The notes: generated by a model not told the origin, from the sequence alone. 7,141 bases of DNA from Flavobacterium psychrophilum (GCA_945866505.1 CAMBHH010000174.1:1-7141), one strand, 5' to 3'; positions 1 through 4,969 are shown, numbered from the stretch's first letter. Made by a program: numbers and translations.

Positions 1-6
1 TACTCC

Positions 7-33
7 AAAAAAAAGAGGACACTAAATCCTCTT
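7..33 (-). terminator. Rho-independent terminator closing the minus-strand cassette region
   Basis: A perfect 7-bp stem (AAGAGGA at 13-19 with TCCTCTT at 27-33) and a 7-nt loop are followed on the minus strand by a run of eight T (complement of A7-A14). It lies about 130 nt beyond the stop of the gene at 161-805, with no gene between. It would end transcripts leaving the cassette array and may mark the array's distal end. Confidence 0.7.
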
Positions 34-94
34 ACTATCCTCTCTCAAAACTTTACGATAACTCCATAGTGTTAACGGCAGGTATTCCGGTTCC

Positions 95-152
95 GTTCAA
101 CAGGAGTTTCATTGTTCGTGCTGCGCACGCAACGAAACTCTAGCTGTTGTAC
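95..152 (-). other. attC-like recombination site 1 (58 bp)
   Basis: Read on the minus strand, the order is R'' GTACAAC (152-146), a 5-nt spacer, L'' GAGTTTC (140-134), a 23-nt centre, L' GAAACTC (110-104), a 2-nt spacer, and R' GTTGAAC (101-95). L'' and L' pair perfectly, and the centre pairs further (GTTGCGTG with CACGAAC, one bulge). R' fits the GTTRRRY consensus exactly. R'' differs from the complement of R' at one base but is the exact complement of the R' at the start of the same cassette (857-863). The 58-bp length is within the usual attC range. It begins 8 nt after the stop codon of the upstream gene, as in compact cassettes. No covariance search was possible. Confidence 0.72.
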
Positions 153-862
153 GAAGAAAATTAATATTCACCGTCTTCAGTTATGTTCAGTAGAGGAAAA
201 TTATTTATTTTTACTATAGTTGTCATCTCGTTAAGTATTTCAGTAATTTCTTGAATAGAAACTTTTTCTTTTTTGTGATTGATTTCTATTTTTAACCTAC
301 CTAAATCCAGAATATACTTTTCTTTTTTAAATTCGCTATTTTTTTCTAAAAATTGCCGTGTGTTTAATTTTCTTGTGTCACAAAGTATTATGAATTCAGC
401 AACATATGGCTTATTAACATCAAAAAGAACTTGAATACCATTAATTGATGCATATTGAATATAATATTTATAGCCTTTTAAATTTTTTAAAATTGTTTCA
501 TTTTCAAATCCTAGTTTATTTAGTTCATTATATGGACGAATTAAGATTAAATTATTTTTGTCATTGTTTTTTCTATACCAAATATAAAAATGTTCTCCTA
601 TGAAAATGATAGGCAATACAATAACTAGTAACGTTATAATTATAAACCATTTTAAAGATATTAGATTTTCATTATTAACATATTCAAGTATTATTAGAGT
701 AATAAATATTAATGTTAATAATCCGAATAAAAGATAGTATGTTGACAAAACTTTCTTTTTATTTAATTCATAAAATACTTTCATTTTTTGCTGTTTATAT
801 TGCATTAATAATTGTTAGAAATATTTTCGATCAATATTTCCACTGCATTTTTTTTCGTACAA
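101..862 (-). mobile_element. Putative integron gene cassette 1 (762 bp)
   Basis: The limits are the expected G^TT crossover points in the R' core of site 2 (857-863) and of site 1 (95-101). The unit holds one minus-strand gene (161-805) that nearly fills it, with the attC-like site at the gene's 3' end, the classical cassette layout. The 5' core GTTGTAC and the 3' R'' GTACAAC are exact reverse complements, so a circularised cassette would rebuild a symmetric site. It is visibly more AT-rich than the regulator and transporter genes on the right. No integrase gene is in the window, so mobility is inferred. Confidence 0.65.
161..805 (-). CDS. Cassette-borne two-TM membrane protein of unknown function
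   Basis: A 214-residue protein that I do not recognise. Residues 1-22 are Lys-rich and should be cytoplasmic. Two hydrophobic segments follow, about 24-43 and 52-74 (the latter rich in Ile, Leu and Val and ending in a WYRK positive stop), with a short loop containing NNEN between them. Residues 75-214 form a charged, probably cytoplasmic domain of mixed helix and strand without known catalytic motifs. It is the only gene of cassette 1 and ends 8 nt before the attC-like site. ATG at 805 is annotated. A second ATG at 784, preceded by an A-rich stretch, would give 207 residues and is equally possible. No exact TAnnTTTG element lies between the cassette start and the gene, so expression may depend on readthrough from cassette 2. 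The very AT-rich coding sequence suits acquired DNA. Confidence 0.72.
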   Translation of the reverse strand: MQYKQQKMKVFYELNKKKVLSTYYLLFGLLTLIFITLIILEYVNNENLISLKWFIIITLLVIVLPIIFIGEHFYIWYRKNNDKNNLILIRPYNELNKLGFENETILKNLKGYKYYIQYASINGIQVLFDVNKPYVAEFIILCDTRKLNTRQFLEKNSEFKKEKYILDLGRLKIEINHKKEKVSIQEITEILNEMTTIVKINNFPLLNITEDGEY

Positions 863-990
863 CGTCTCGTGGCTTGCAGAAGTTGGGGATTTGGTTAGAC
901 CGAACTTTCAGTAAATCACTGACCACAAAAGTACAAAACAATGTGTAAAGTCAAGACCAAAACCCCAATTTTTGCAAACCGCTGTTGTGC
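857..990 (-). other. attC-like recombination site 2 (134 bp)
   Basis: On the minus strand, R'' is GCACAAC (990-984) and R' is GTTGTAC (863-857). Inside these, L'' GGTTTGCA (980-973) pairs with L' TGCAAGCC (878-871) with one G-T wobble. A further 12-bp stem with one mismatch joins 957-968 to 883-894 (TTGGGG paired with CCCCAA, then the TTTGG side). About 60 nt (895-956) form the variable terminal part. The 134-bp length is near the upper limit known for attC sites. R'' is the exact reverse complement of the core at 1577-1583, the start of the same cassette. It starts 32 nt after the stop of the lipoprotein gene. Confidence 0.7.
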
Positions 991-1582
991 GTTCGGTTTT
1001 TTATTTAATATGATATTTTGTTCTAGCAACCACATTCTCCAATGAATTTTTTAGTTTGTGTTTTTCCCATTTTATTCTCAATTTTTATTGAACCTTTATT
1101 CCACCAAACTTCATCACCGCGTTTTTTCGTATTATCTATTTTAACTTCTAAAGTTGCTTTAAACATCTCATTTGCGAAAATTTCAGTATAATTTTCGTCA
1201 TTTTTTGAAGATTTATCGAATTTCCTTTCAACAAGATACAGTTTCATACTTTTTTTGTTTATCGAAATGTAAGCTATACTATCTAAATTAGTTGCAATTA
1301 AATATATTTCCGATTTATATTTAGTTTCTGTTTCTGAAAAAAAGCAAGAACAACCATCAATTTCCATTGGAATATCTCCTAAATCAGTTATATTTAGTTC
1401 AGTTTCAATTTTTTTTGGTTTAGATTTAGAATAATCAATTTCCGTACTATTTGAATTCTGTATATTTTCAACTTTTTCTTTTTTACAACCTATCAAAATT
1501 GAAATAGATAAAAATAATATATATGCTTTCTTCATTTTTTTGTTTTTCTTTTGATTTTCTGTCGCTCGAAACTGACGCACAA
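863..1582 (-). mobile_element. Putative integron gene cassette 2 (720 bp)
   Basis: The unit runs from the G^TT crossover in the core GTTGTGC (complement of 1577-1583) to the crossover in the R' of site 2. It carries one minus-strand gene (1023-1535, a lipoprotein) and its 3' attC-like site. The 5' core and the 3' R'' (984-990) are exact reverse complements. Its size, single gene and orientation match cassette 1, with which it lies head to tail. There is about 47 nt between the core and the gene's ATG, so it probably relies on the upstream promoter at 1668-1675. Confidence 0.65.
1023..1535 (-). CDS. Cassette-borne lipoprotein with two CxC pairs, unknown function
   Basis: A 170-residue predicted lipoprotein. 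The N-terminus MKK plus the hydrophobic stretch AYILFLSISILIG ends in a lipobox (LIGC), with Cys17 as the expected lipidated residue. Lys-Lys-Glu-Lys follows, then a polar linker of Asn, Ser and Lys to about residue 45. The mature domain looks beta-rich and has two CxC pairs, Cys62/Cys64 (DGCSC) and Cys168/Cys170, the latter being the last residues (GECGC). The pairs could form disulfides or bind a metal. I do not recognise the family. The frame stays open to a GTG at 1580, but that codon lies in the recombination core and would put 15 charged residues before the signal peptide, so the ATG at 1535, in an A-rich setting, is chosen. It is the only gene of cassette 2. Confidence 0.8.
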   Translation of the reverse strand: MKKAYILFLSISILIGCKKEKVENIQNSNSTEIDYSKSKPKKIETELNITDLGDIPMEIDGCSCFFSETETKYKSEIYLIATNLDSIAYISINKKSMKLYLVERKFDKSSKNDENYTEIFANEMFKATLEVKIDNTKKRGDEVWWNKGSIKIENKMGKTQTKKFIGECGC

Positions 1583-1649
1583 CTCATAAATATACGCAAC
1601 TCTATTGCGTATATACGCCCACAATCGGGTAGATTGGCGAAAGTTGCAT
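1577..1649 (-). other. Leader or attI-like segment with core site and two hairpins
   Basis: The segment has the core GTTGTGC (minus strand, 1583-1577) where cassette 2 begins. Beyond it lies a perfect 10-bp stem (1590-1599 with 1605-1614, loop CTCTA) and a second hairpin (1616-1619 with 1636-1639 and 1623-1626 with 1632-1635, 3-nt bulge). A possible outer half-site GTTGCAT (1643-1649) matches the core poorly, and no L''/L' pair flanks the cores as in sites 1 and 2. It is therefore not a standard attC. An attI-type site, a decayed attC or a structured cassette leader are all possible. Confidence 0.4.
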
Positions 1650-1667
1650 TGCGTTTATTTATTCCTC

Positions 1668-1675
1668 CAAATATA
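1668..1675 (-). promoter_or_regulatory. Candidate Bacteroidota promoter (TATATTTG) facing the cassettes
   Basis: The minus strand reads TATATTTG, an exact TAnnTTTG match, and points into the cassette array. It is 133 nt upstream of the lipoprotein ATG, and no other exact match lies between. A clear -33 TTG at the usual distance is not seen. A GGAGG follows directly (1668-1664), but it overlaps the -7 element and would hardly be transcribed. The surroundings are AT-rich, so a chance match cannot be excluded. It is a natural candidate for a common cassette promoter. Confidence 0.4.
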
Positions 1676-1757
1676 TAAAATAATCGCAACGATTGTTAAA
1701 AAACTACTGCATGAACTACTACTTATTACAAGAAAAAATAAAAATATAATCAAAACA

Positions 1758-1787
1758 TAATTTTGTAAGAAAAAATTATTATTTTTG
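1758..1787 (+). promoter_or_regulatory. Two candidate TAnnTTTG elements before the 41-bp repeats
   Basis: The plus strand has TAATTTTG at 1758-1765 and TATTTTTG at 1780-1787, both matching TAnnTTTG, in a very AT-rich stretch. Neither has a well-placed -33 TTG. If either is used, the transcript toward the gene at 2066 would carry all five 41-bp units in a 5' leader of roughly 270-300 nt. The low complexity makes chance matches likely. Confidence 0.25.
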
Positions 1788-1824
1788 AAAAAGTAATGAG
1801 CAAGAAGGCAATCAAATAGAACCT

Positions 1825-2029
1825 CAGAAACCTTCCCGCTCACAGCGAGAAGCCTTCAAGAAGTTCAGAAAGTTTCCCGCTGTGAGCGAGAAGCCTCCAA
1901 GAAGTTCAGAAACGATGCCGCACTTAGCGAGAAGCCTCCAAGAAGTTCAGAAACCTTCCCGCACAGAGCGAGAGCCCTCCAAGAAGTTCAGAAACCTTCC
2001 CGCTCATAGCGAGAAGCCTCCAAGAAGTT
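1825..2029 (+). repeat. Five tandem 41-bp repeats, each with a hairpin core
   Basis: Five contiguous units of exactly 41 bp start at 1825, 1866, 1907, 1948 and 1989. Each opens with CAGAAA and ends with AAGAAGTT. Units 1 and 5 hold CTTCCCGCT and AGCGAGAAG separated by 3 nt, a 9-bp stem with one mismatch. The loop reads CAC, GTG or CAT in units 1, 2 and 5, while units 3 and 4 have weakened stems. The rest of the unit is well conserved (tCCAAGAAGTT). Because 41 is not a multiple of 3 the array is not coding. It ends 36 nt before the gene at 2066, so it is probably the gene's leader or upstream regulatory DNA. The 1584-1824 stretch before it has no gene. Confidence 0.95.
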
Positions 2030-2065
2030 CTTGGCGATAGTAGGAAATCCTAAATTGTATATAAA

Positions 2066-2809
2066 ATGAAGAAACCAAAATTGTACCCATTAGATTTATT
2101 TCGTCTGCGCCAGGACGAAGCAGCTGCTTTTGTAGCACGGTTTGAAACCGATTATACTGCTTTAAGCCTCGACAGCAGCGGCGAACCCGATTTTAATTTG
2201 CTTTTGCAAAAAATGCTAGACCAGTTGCCTACTTATATTTTAGCAGTCAATCAAATCCAGGCACAAGCCGAGAGCAAAGCCATTGCAGCACTCGATAAAG
2301 CGAGAGATATAAAAATAGGTACGTTTCGCAAAGCGTTAGCGGTTTTTGAAAACAGTGATGTAGCTCCCGAAAAAGCAGCCTACAGCTTGTTGAAACTGGT
2401 TTCTAGTAATTATAGAAACGTTGCCAAAGAAAACTTTGAAACCGAAAGCCTGAATTTGACAAAATTTATTGGTGATTTGCGCAACCCTTCTAACCTACCC
2501 GCCCTGAAATTGCTTAAATTAGAAAATCATGTGAACAACATGGAAACGGCGAACGAAAGTTTTAAAAACACATTTTCTACCCGCTCTAACACCCTAAATA
2601 CTACGGTGGTCTATGATGCTAAAAAATTGAACAAAGACATTCTAGATGCCTATAAAAAACTGTCTAATTACATCTTGACGATGGTGTCTATAAAAGATGC
2701 AGCGTTCTATACCGCTGTTTTCGATATGAACAACAACATCCGTCAATATTATGCCACAATAATTGCCCGTCGTGGTAACGGCGGTTCAGATATACCTAAG
2801 GGAGTTTAG
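2066..2809 (+). CDS. DUF6261-like protein of Bacteroidota, function unknown
   Basis: A 247-residue soluble protein with no signal peptide or membrane segment. It is predicted almost wholly helical. The N-terminus has the pattern I associate with DUF6261 proteins (LDLFRLRQDE, residues 8-17), followed by amphipathic helices, an RD pair in LDKARDIKIGTFRKAL (about residues 77-92), and a C-terminal helical section ending IIARRGNGGS. The length fits that family, known mainly from Bacteroidota and without an assigned function. The assignment is from memory of the pattern, not a search. ATG at 2066 follows an A/T-rich stretch. A weak promoter-like pair, TTG at 2031-2033 and TAAATTGT at 2051-2058, would give an almost leaderless message. 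The gene is less AT-rich than its flanks. It stands alone, enclosed by 41-bp repeats upstream and heptads plus a terminator downstream. Confidence 0.8.
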   Translation: MKKPKLYPLDLFRLRQDEAAAFVARFETDYTALSLDSSGEPDFNLLLQKMLDQLPTYILAVNQIQAQAESKAIAALDKARDIKIGTFRKALAVFENSDVAPEKAAYSLLKLVSSNYRNVAKENFETESLNLTKFIGDLRNPSNLPALKLLKLENHVNNMETANESFKNTFSTRSNTLNTTVVYDAKKLNKDILDAYKKLSNYILTMVSIKDAAFYTAVFDMNNNIRQYYATIIARRGNGGSDIPKGV

Positions 2810-2824
2810 ATTGCAGATTTTTTA

Positions 2825-2999
2825 TTTTTGATTTTAGATTTTAGAGTTTTGAGTTTTGATTTTTGATTTTTGAGTTTTGAGTTTTGATTTTTGATTTTTG
2901 ATTTTTGAGTTTTGAGTTTTGAGTTTTGATTTTTGATTTTTGAGTTTTGATTTTTGATTTTTGATTTTTGATTTTTGATTTTTGATTTTTGATTTTTGA
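2825..2999 (+). repeat. Heptanucleotide tandem array (25 units)
   Basis: There are 25 contiguous 7-bp units with no phase break: 15 TTTTTGA, 8 GTTTTGA and 2 TTTTAGA. The last seven are identical TTTTTGA. The array starts 15 nt after the stop codon at 2809 and ends before a separate 18-bp direct repeat. The region 2810-3067 contains no gene. Such an array is prone to slippage and should vary between strains. Confidence 0.97.
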
Positions 3000-3009
3000 T
3001 TTTTTAAGA

Positions 3010-3045
3010 GTTTAAGATTGTTTAAAAGTTTAAGATTGTTTACAG
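3010..3045 (+). repeat. 18-bp direct repeat, two copies
   Basis: Two adjacent 18-bp copies start at 3010 and 3028. Both begin GTTTAAGATTGTTTA and differ only in the last bases. They sit between the heptad array and the terminator, in the probable 3' untranslated region of the gene at 2066-2809. Confidence 0.85.
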
Positions 3046-3067
3046 TTTAGTAGGAATCAAAAAAAAC

Positions 3068-3090
3068 GCTGTCTAAAGACAGCTTTTTTT
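3068..3090 (+). terminator. Rho-independent terminator, probably bidirectional
   Basis: GCTGTC (3068-3073) and GACAGC (3078-3083) form a perfect 6-bp stem with loop TAAA, followed by seven T (3084-3090). Eight A at 3059-3066 give a T run on the minus strand after one extra base, so it can work both ways between the convergent genes at 2066-2809 and 3167-3679. Confidence 0.88.
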
Positions 3091-3106
3091 ACTAGTTTAA
3101 TTTATG

Positions 3107-3145
3107 AAAAAAGAGAGGATGATTTGAAAATTATCTTCTCTTTTT
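3107..3145 (-). terminator. Rho-independent terminator of the DUF2231-like gene
   Basis: GAGAGGAT (3113-3120) pairs with ATCTTCTC (3133-3140) with one G-T pair and a 12-nt loop. On the minus strand it is followed by six T (complement of 3107-3112). It lies about 22 nt after the stop codon of the gene at 3167-3679. T3141-3145 extends the stem and would also allow plus-strand function. Confidence 0.75.
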
Positions 3146-3166
3146 GTATTTAATCATTAACAAAAT

Positions 3167-3679
3167 TTAATCTTTGTCTTCACTTTCTTCTTTTTCTCCA
3201 GAAGTAGCATTTTGATCTGTTCCTACGGCTTGAACAGCAGTAGGTCTGATTTCAGTGTGACGAACTTCTCCACCAGTAGTTCCTGTTTTTTGTGCAAAAA
3301 ATACGCCAATAATTGCCACTACAAGGGCAATGTAAGAAACAAATTTAGCATTAGTTTTGTTTTTATAATTCATAAACAAACCAATAAGAGAAATTACTCC
3401 CAAAGCATACAAAACAATAGCTAATTTCTCGGCCATTTCTTCGTGTTCATGAATGATTTCTTTTCCTATCGAAGGCATATCTTCTACCAATTCCTCTGCG
3501 CCTTCGCCAGTTCCCATACTAAATGCGGCAAAAATTGCTGCCACAATAAATAAAACATAAGCGGTGTTTTTTACCGTGTTGTTTTTTAAAATAATTCCTG
3601 TAATTAGAATTCCCAATCCAAGAATTGTCCCAATAATTGGAAAATGGTTTACTACCATGTGTAAATGTGCGTCGTTCAT
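3167..3679 (-). CDS. Four-TM integral membrane protein, DUF2231-like
   Basis: A 170-residue inner-membrane protein. Four hydrophobic segments lie at about 13-31, 38-55, 86-104 and 112-129, followed by an acidic hydrophilic tail (EKEESEDKD). The N-terminus has His5, His7 and the HFPI motif (His12), and GGEVRH (136-141) follows the last segment. HFPI near the first helix and a late GGE motif recall the DUF2231 family of predicted membrane proteins. This is from memory, not a search. Other conserved-looking residues are GTGEGAEE (57-64) and HEHEEMAE (77-84) in the central loop. The histidines could bind heme or metal, but that is a guess. It lies 75 nt downstream of the VIT1-type gene with only an octamer repeat between them and no clear promoter, so it may be cotranscribed with that transporter. 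Confidence 0.8.
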   Translation of the reverse strand: MNDAHLHMVVNHFPIIGTILGLGILITGIILKNNTVKNTAYVLFIVAAIFAAFSMGTGEGAEELVEDMPSIGKEIIHEHEEMAEKLAIVLYALGVISLIGLFMNYKNKTNAKFVSYIALVVAIIGVFFAQKTGTTGGEVRHTEIRPTAVQAVGTDQNATSGEKEESEDKD

Positions 3680-3696
3680 AATGTTTGTGTTTAAAG

Positions 3697-3744
3697 TTTT
3701 AATCTTTCAATCTTTTAATCTTTTAATCTTTTAATCTTTTAATC
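3697..3744 (-). repeat. Octanucleotide tandem array (6 units)
   Basis: Six contiguous units of TTTTAATC (plus strand), with one variant (TTTCAATC, second unit), occupy 48 of the 75 nt between the transporter stop and the start of the DUF2231-like gene. On the mRNA it reads GATTAAAA and ends 17 nt before the start codon. Slippage would change the leader length of the downstream gene. Confidence 0.93.
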
Positions 3745-3754
3745 TATGTATTTA

Positions 3755-4873
3755 TTATCCAGCCATAGAAACTCCAATTAGTGTTCCTATTCCATAAGTC
3801 ACCGCAGCTGCAGCCAATCCAAAAGCAACTTGTCGCATTCCCGAAAAAAGAATGTTTTTTCCGGTCAATAATGTAATAGCTGCGCCAATTCCAAAAAGGC
3901 CAACAACACTGCTTGCAATACTCAATAAAATGGCGTTCTTCCCATCTAAAATCATAAAAGGATACAACGGAATAATTGCTCCAATCGCAAACAGAATAAA
4001 GGAGGCAATCGCTGCTTCCCAAGCCGAACCGCCTAATTCTTCTTTGTCAATTCCCAATTCCTCGGTAATGATGGCATCGATAGCGGTTACCGGATTTTCG
4101 AAGGCTTTGTCTGCCAATTTTTGAGCTTCGACAACATTCATACCTTTAGCTTGGTACAGCAAGACTAATTCCTTTTTTTCTTCTTCTGGGGAAGCTTCCA
4201 ATTCTTCGGTTTCTAAGTCAATTTGGCGTTGGTTTAATTCTCTAGAACTTTGTACCGAAAGCCATTCGCCTAATGCCATCGAGATTGCTCCTGCCATTAG
4301 ACCTGCAATTCCAGTTAATAAAATAGTATTATTAGAAACTGCCGCTCCAGCAACTCCCATAACCAAGCTCATATTGGACACCAGTCCGTCATTCGAACCC
4401 AAAACTGCCGCACGCAACGCATTTCCACCAACAGATTTGTGCCGACTTTCAAATTTAGACAACAATCCACCTGAAACATTTAAGGCTGCATTATTGTTTA
4501 CGGCTTCAATTATATTAAGATGATTGTGTTCAAAACCGTTCGGCTTCTGCCCTTTTTCGATTTTGTTTTTTATTGAATTAACAGCAAATTGCTTTTCAAT
4601 ATTTGACAAACTGCTGATGATGGAATTGTAACCAAAAAGTTTTCCTAATTTCAATTGAAATTTAGCTCTTGACGACGCGGATGGCATAATGTGATTCGGT
4701 TCAAACTCCCGCACTTTATCCAACATATGTTTAGCGTGACCTTTTTCAATTTCTGCTAAACTTTGTAAAACACGACTTAGATTGTCATCAGATTGTATGG
4801 CTGCAATACTATCATACAAAAATGCAGTATCGACTTCGGTTTGTAGTTGACCTTTCAATTTGCTTAAATCCAT
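3755..4873 (-). CDS. Ferritin-like domain fused to VIT1/CCC1 iron/manganese transporter
   Basis: A 372-residue fusion. Residues 1 to about 130 form a ferritin/rubrerythrin-like helical domain with an apparently complete diiron set: Glu13, Glu43-x-x-His46, Glu93 and Glu115-x-x-His118. Residues about 150-372 form a VIT1/CCC1-type transporter with the signature RAAVLGSNDGLVS (Asn161-Asp162-Gly163) entering TM1 (about 159-180), TM2 ending in SMALGEWLSVQS (about 198-209), an acidic cytoplasmic insert (about 212-275), and three more segments at about 290-310, 315-338 and 345-370. The architecture resembles MbfA-type membrane-bound ferritins, which export iron, and VIT1-family carriers of Fe2+ or Mn2+. 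The frame extends to a TTG at 4891, but that codon lies inside a TAnnTTTG promoter element, so ATG at 4873 is chosen. Two TAA stops in tandem end the gene. Confidence 0.88.
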   Translation of the reverse strand: MDLSKLKGQLQTEVDTAFLYDSIAAIQSDDNLSRVLQSLAEIEKGHAKHMLDKVREFEPNHIMPSASSRAKFQLKLGKLFGYNSIISSLSNIEKQFAVNSIKNKIEKGQKPNGFEHNHLNIIEAVNNNAALNVSGGLLSKFESRHKSVGGNALRAAVLGSNDGLVSNMSLVMGVAGAAVSNNTILLTGIAGLMAGAISMALGEWLSVQSSRELNQRQIDLETEELEASPEEEKKELVLLYQAKGMNVVEAQKLADKAFENPVTAIDAIITEELGIDKEELGGSAWEAAIASFILFAIGAIIPLYPFMILDGKNAILLSIASSVVGLFGIGAAITLLTGKNILFSGMRQVAFGLAAAAVTYGIGTLIGVSMAG

Positions 4874-4888
4874 AACAATTATTTTAGA

Positions 4889-4896
4889 CAAAGTTA
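4889..4896 (-). promoter_or_regulatory. Promoter -7 element of the VIT1-type gene
   Basis: The minus strand has TAACTTTG, an exact TAnnTTTG match, ending 15 nt before the ATG at 4873. Transcription would then start around 4884, with a leader of about 11 nt. No perfect TTG is seen at -33. Its position rules against the TTG at 4891 as translation start and suggests the transporter can be transcribed apart from the kinase operon upstream. Confidence 0.5.
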
Positions 4897-4913
4897 ACCA
4901 ATTAAATTTGACT

Positions 4914-4943
4914 TGCCCTTAAGAACTACTTAAGTTAAGGGCA
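4914..4943 (-). promoter_or_regulatory. Inverted repeat upstream of the VIT1-type promoter
   Basis: TGCCCTTAA (4914-4922) and TTAAGGGCA (4935-4943) form a perfect 9-bp inverted repeat with a 12-nt spacer that itself ends in CTTAAG symmetry. It lies about 18-47 bp upstream of the -7 element, covering the -33 zone and beyond, a plausible operator site. There is no strong T run on either strand, which speaks against a simple terminator. Confidence 0.45.
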
Positions 4944-4969
4944 TTCACTTTTAAAAAAGAAAAAAAATC

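Noticed and set aside
712..948. Plus-strand open frame of 78 codons
   Set aside because: It overlaps the start of the membrane-protein gene on the other strand and runs through the attC-like site 2; no domain, promoter or start context supports it.
1536..1580. N-terminal extension of the lipoprotein to a GTG start
   Set aside because: The GTG lies in the recombination core, and the 15 extra residues would place charged sequence before a normal lipoprotein signal peptide.
1602..1649. 15-codon leader gene as an annotated CDS
   Set aside because: Too short to support; the GGAGG upstream overlaps the -7 element and would probably not be transcribed. Kept only as part of the attI-like finding.
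1483..1689. Minus-strand open frame of 68 codons across the leader of cassette 2
   Set aside because: It crosses the two hairpins and the recombination core and overlaps the lipoprotein signal peptide in another frame; its protein is not plausible.
1655..1843. Minus-strand open frame of 62 codons with a hydrophobic centre
   Set aside because: The hydrophobicity comes from A/T-rich DNA; it begins in the 41-bp repeats and overlaps the candidate promoters.
1825..2029. CRISPR array
   Set aside because: The units are directly adjacent 41-bp repeats with no unique spacers of constant length and there are no cas genes nearby.
3212..3424. Plus-strand open frame inside the DUF2231-like gene
   Set aside because: Antisense frame of a better-supported membrane protein gene.
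3744..4124. Open frames inside the VIT1-type gene (minus 3744-4022, plus 3852-4124)
   Set aside because: They are alternative frames of a well-supported gene with no recognisable domains.
4874..4891. TTG start that would add six residues to the VIT1-type protein
   Set aside because: The TTG is part of an exact TAnnTTTG promoter element, while ATG at 4873 leads directly into the ferritin-like domain.
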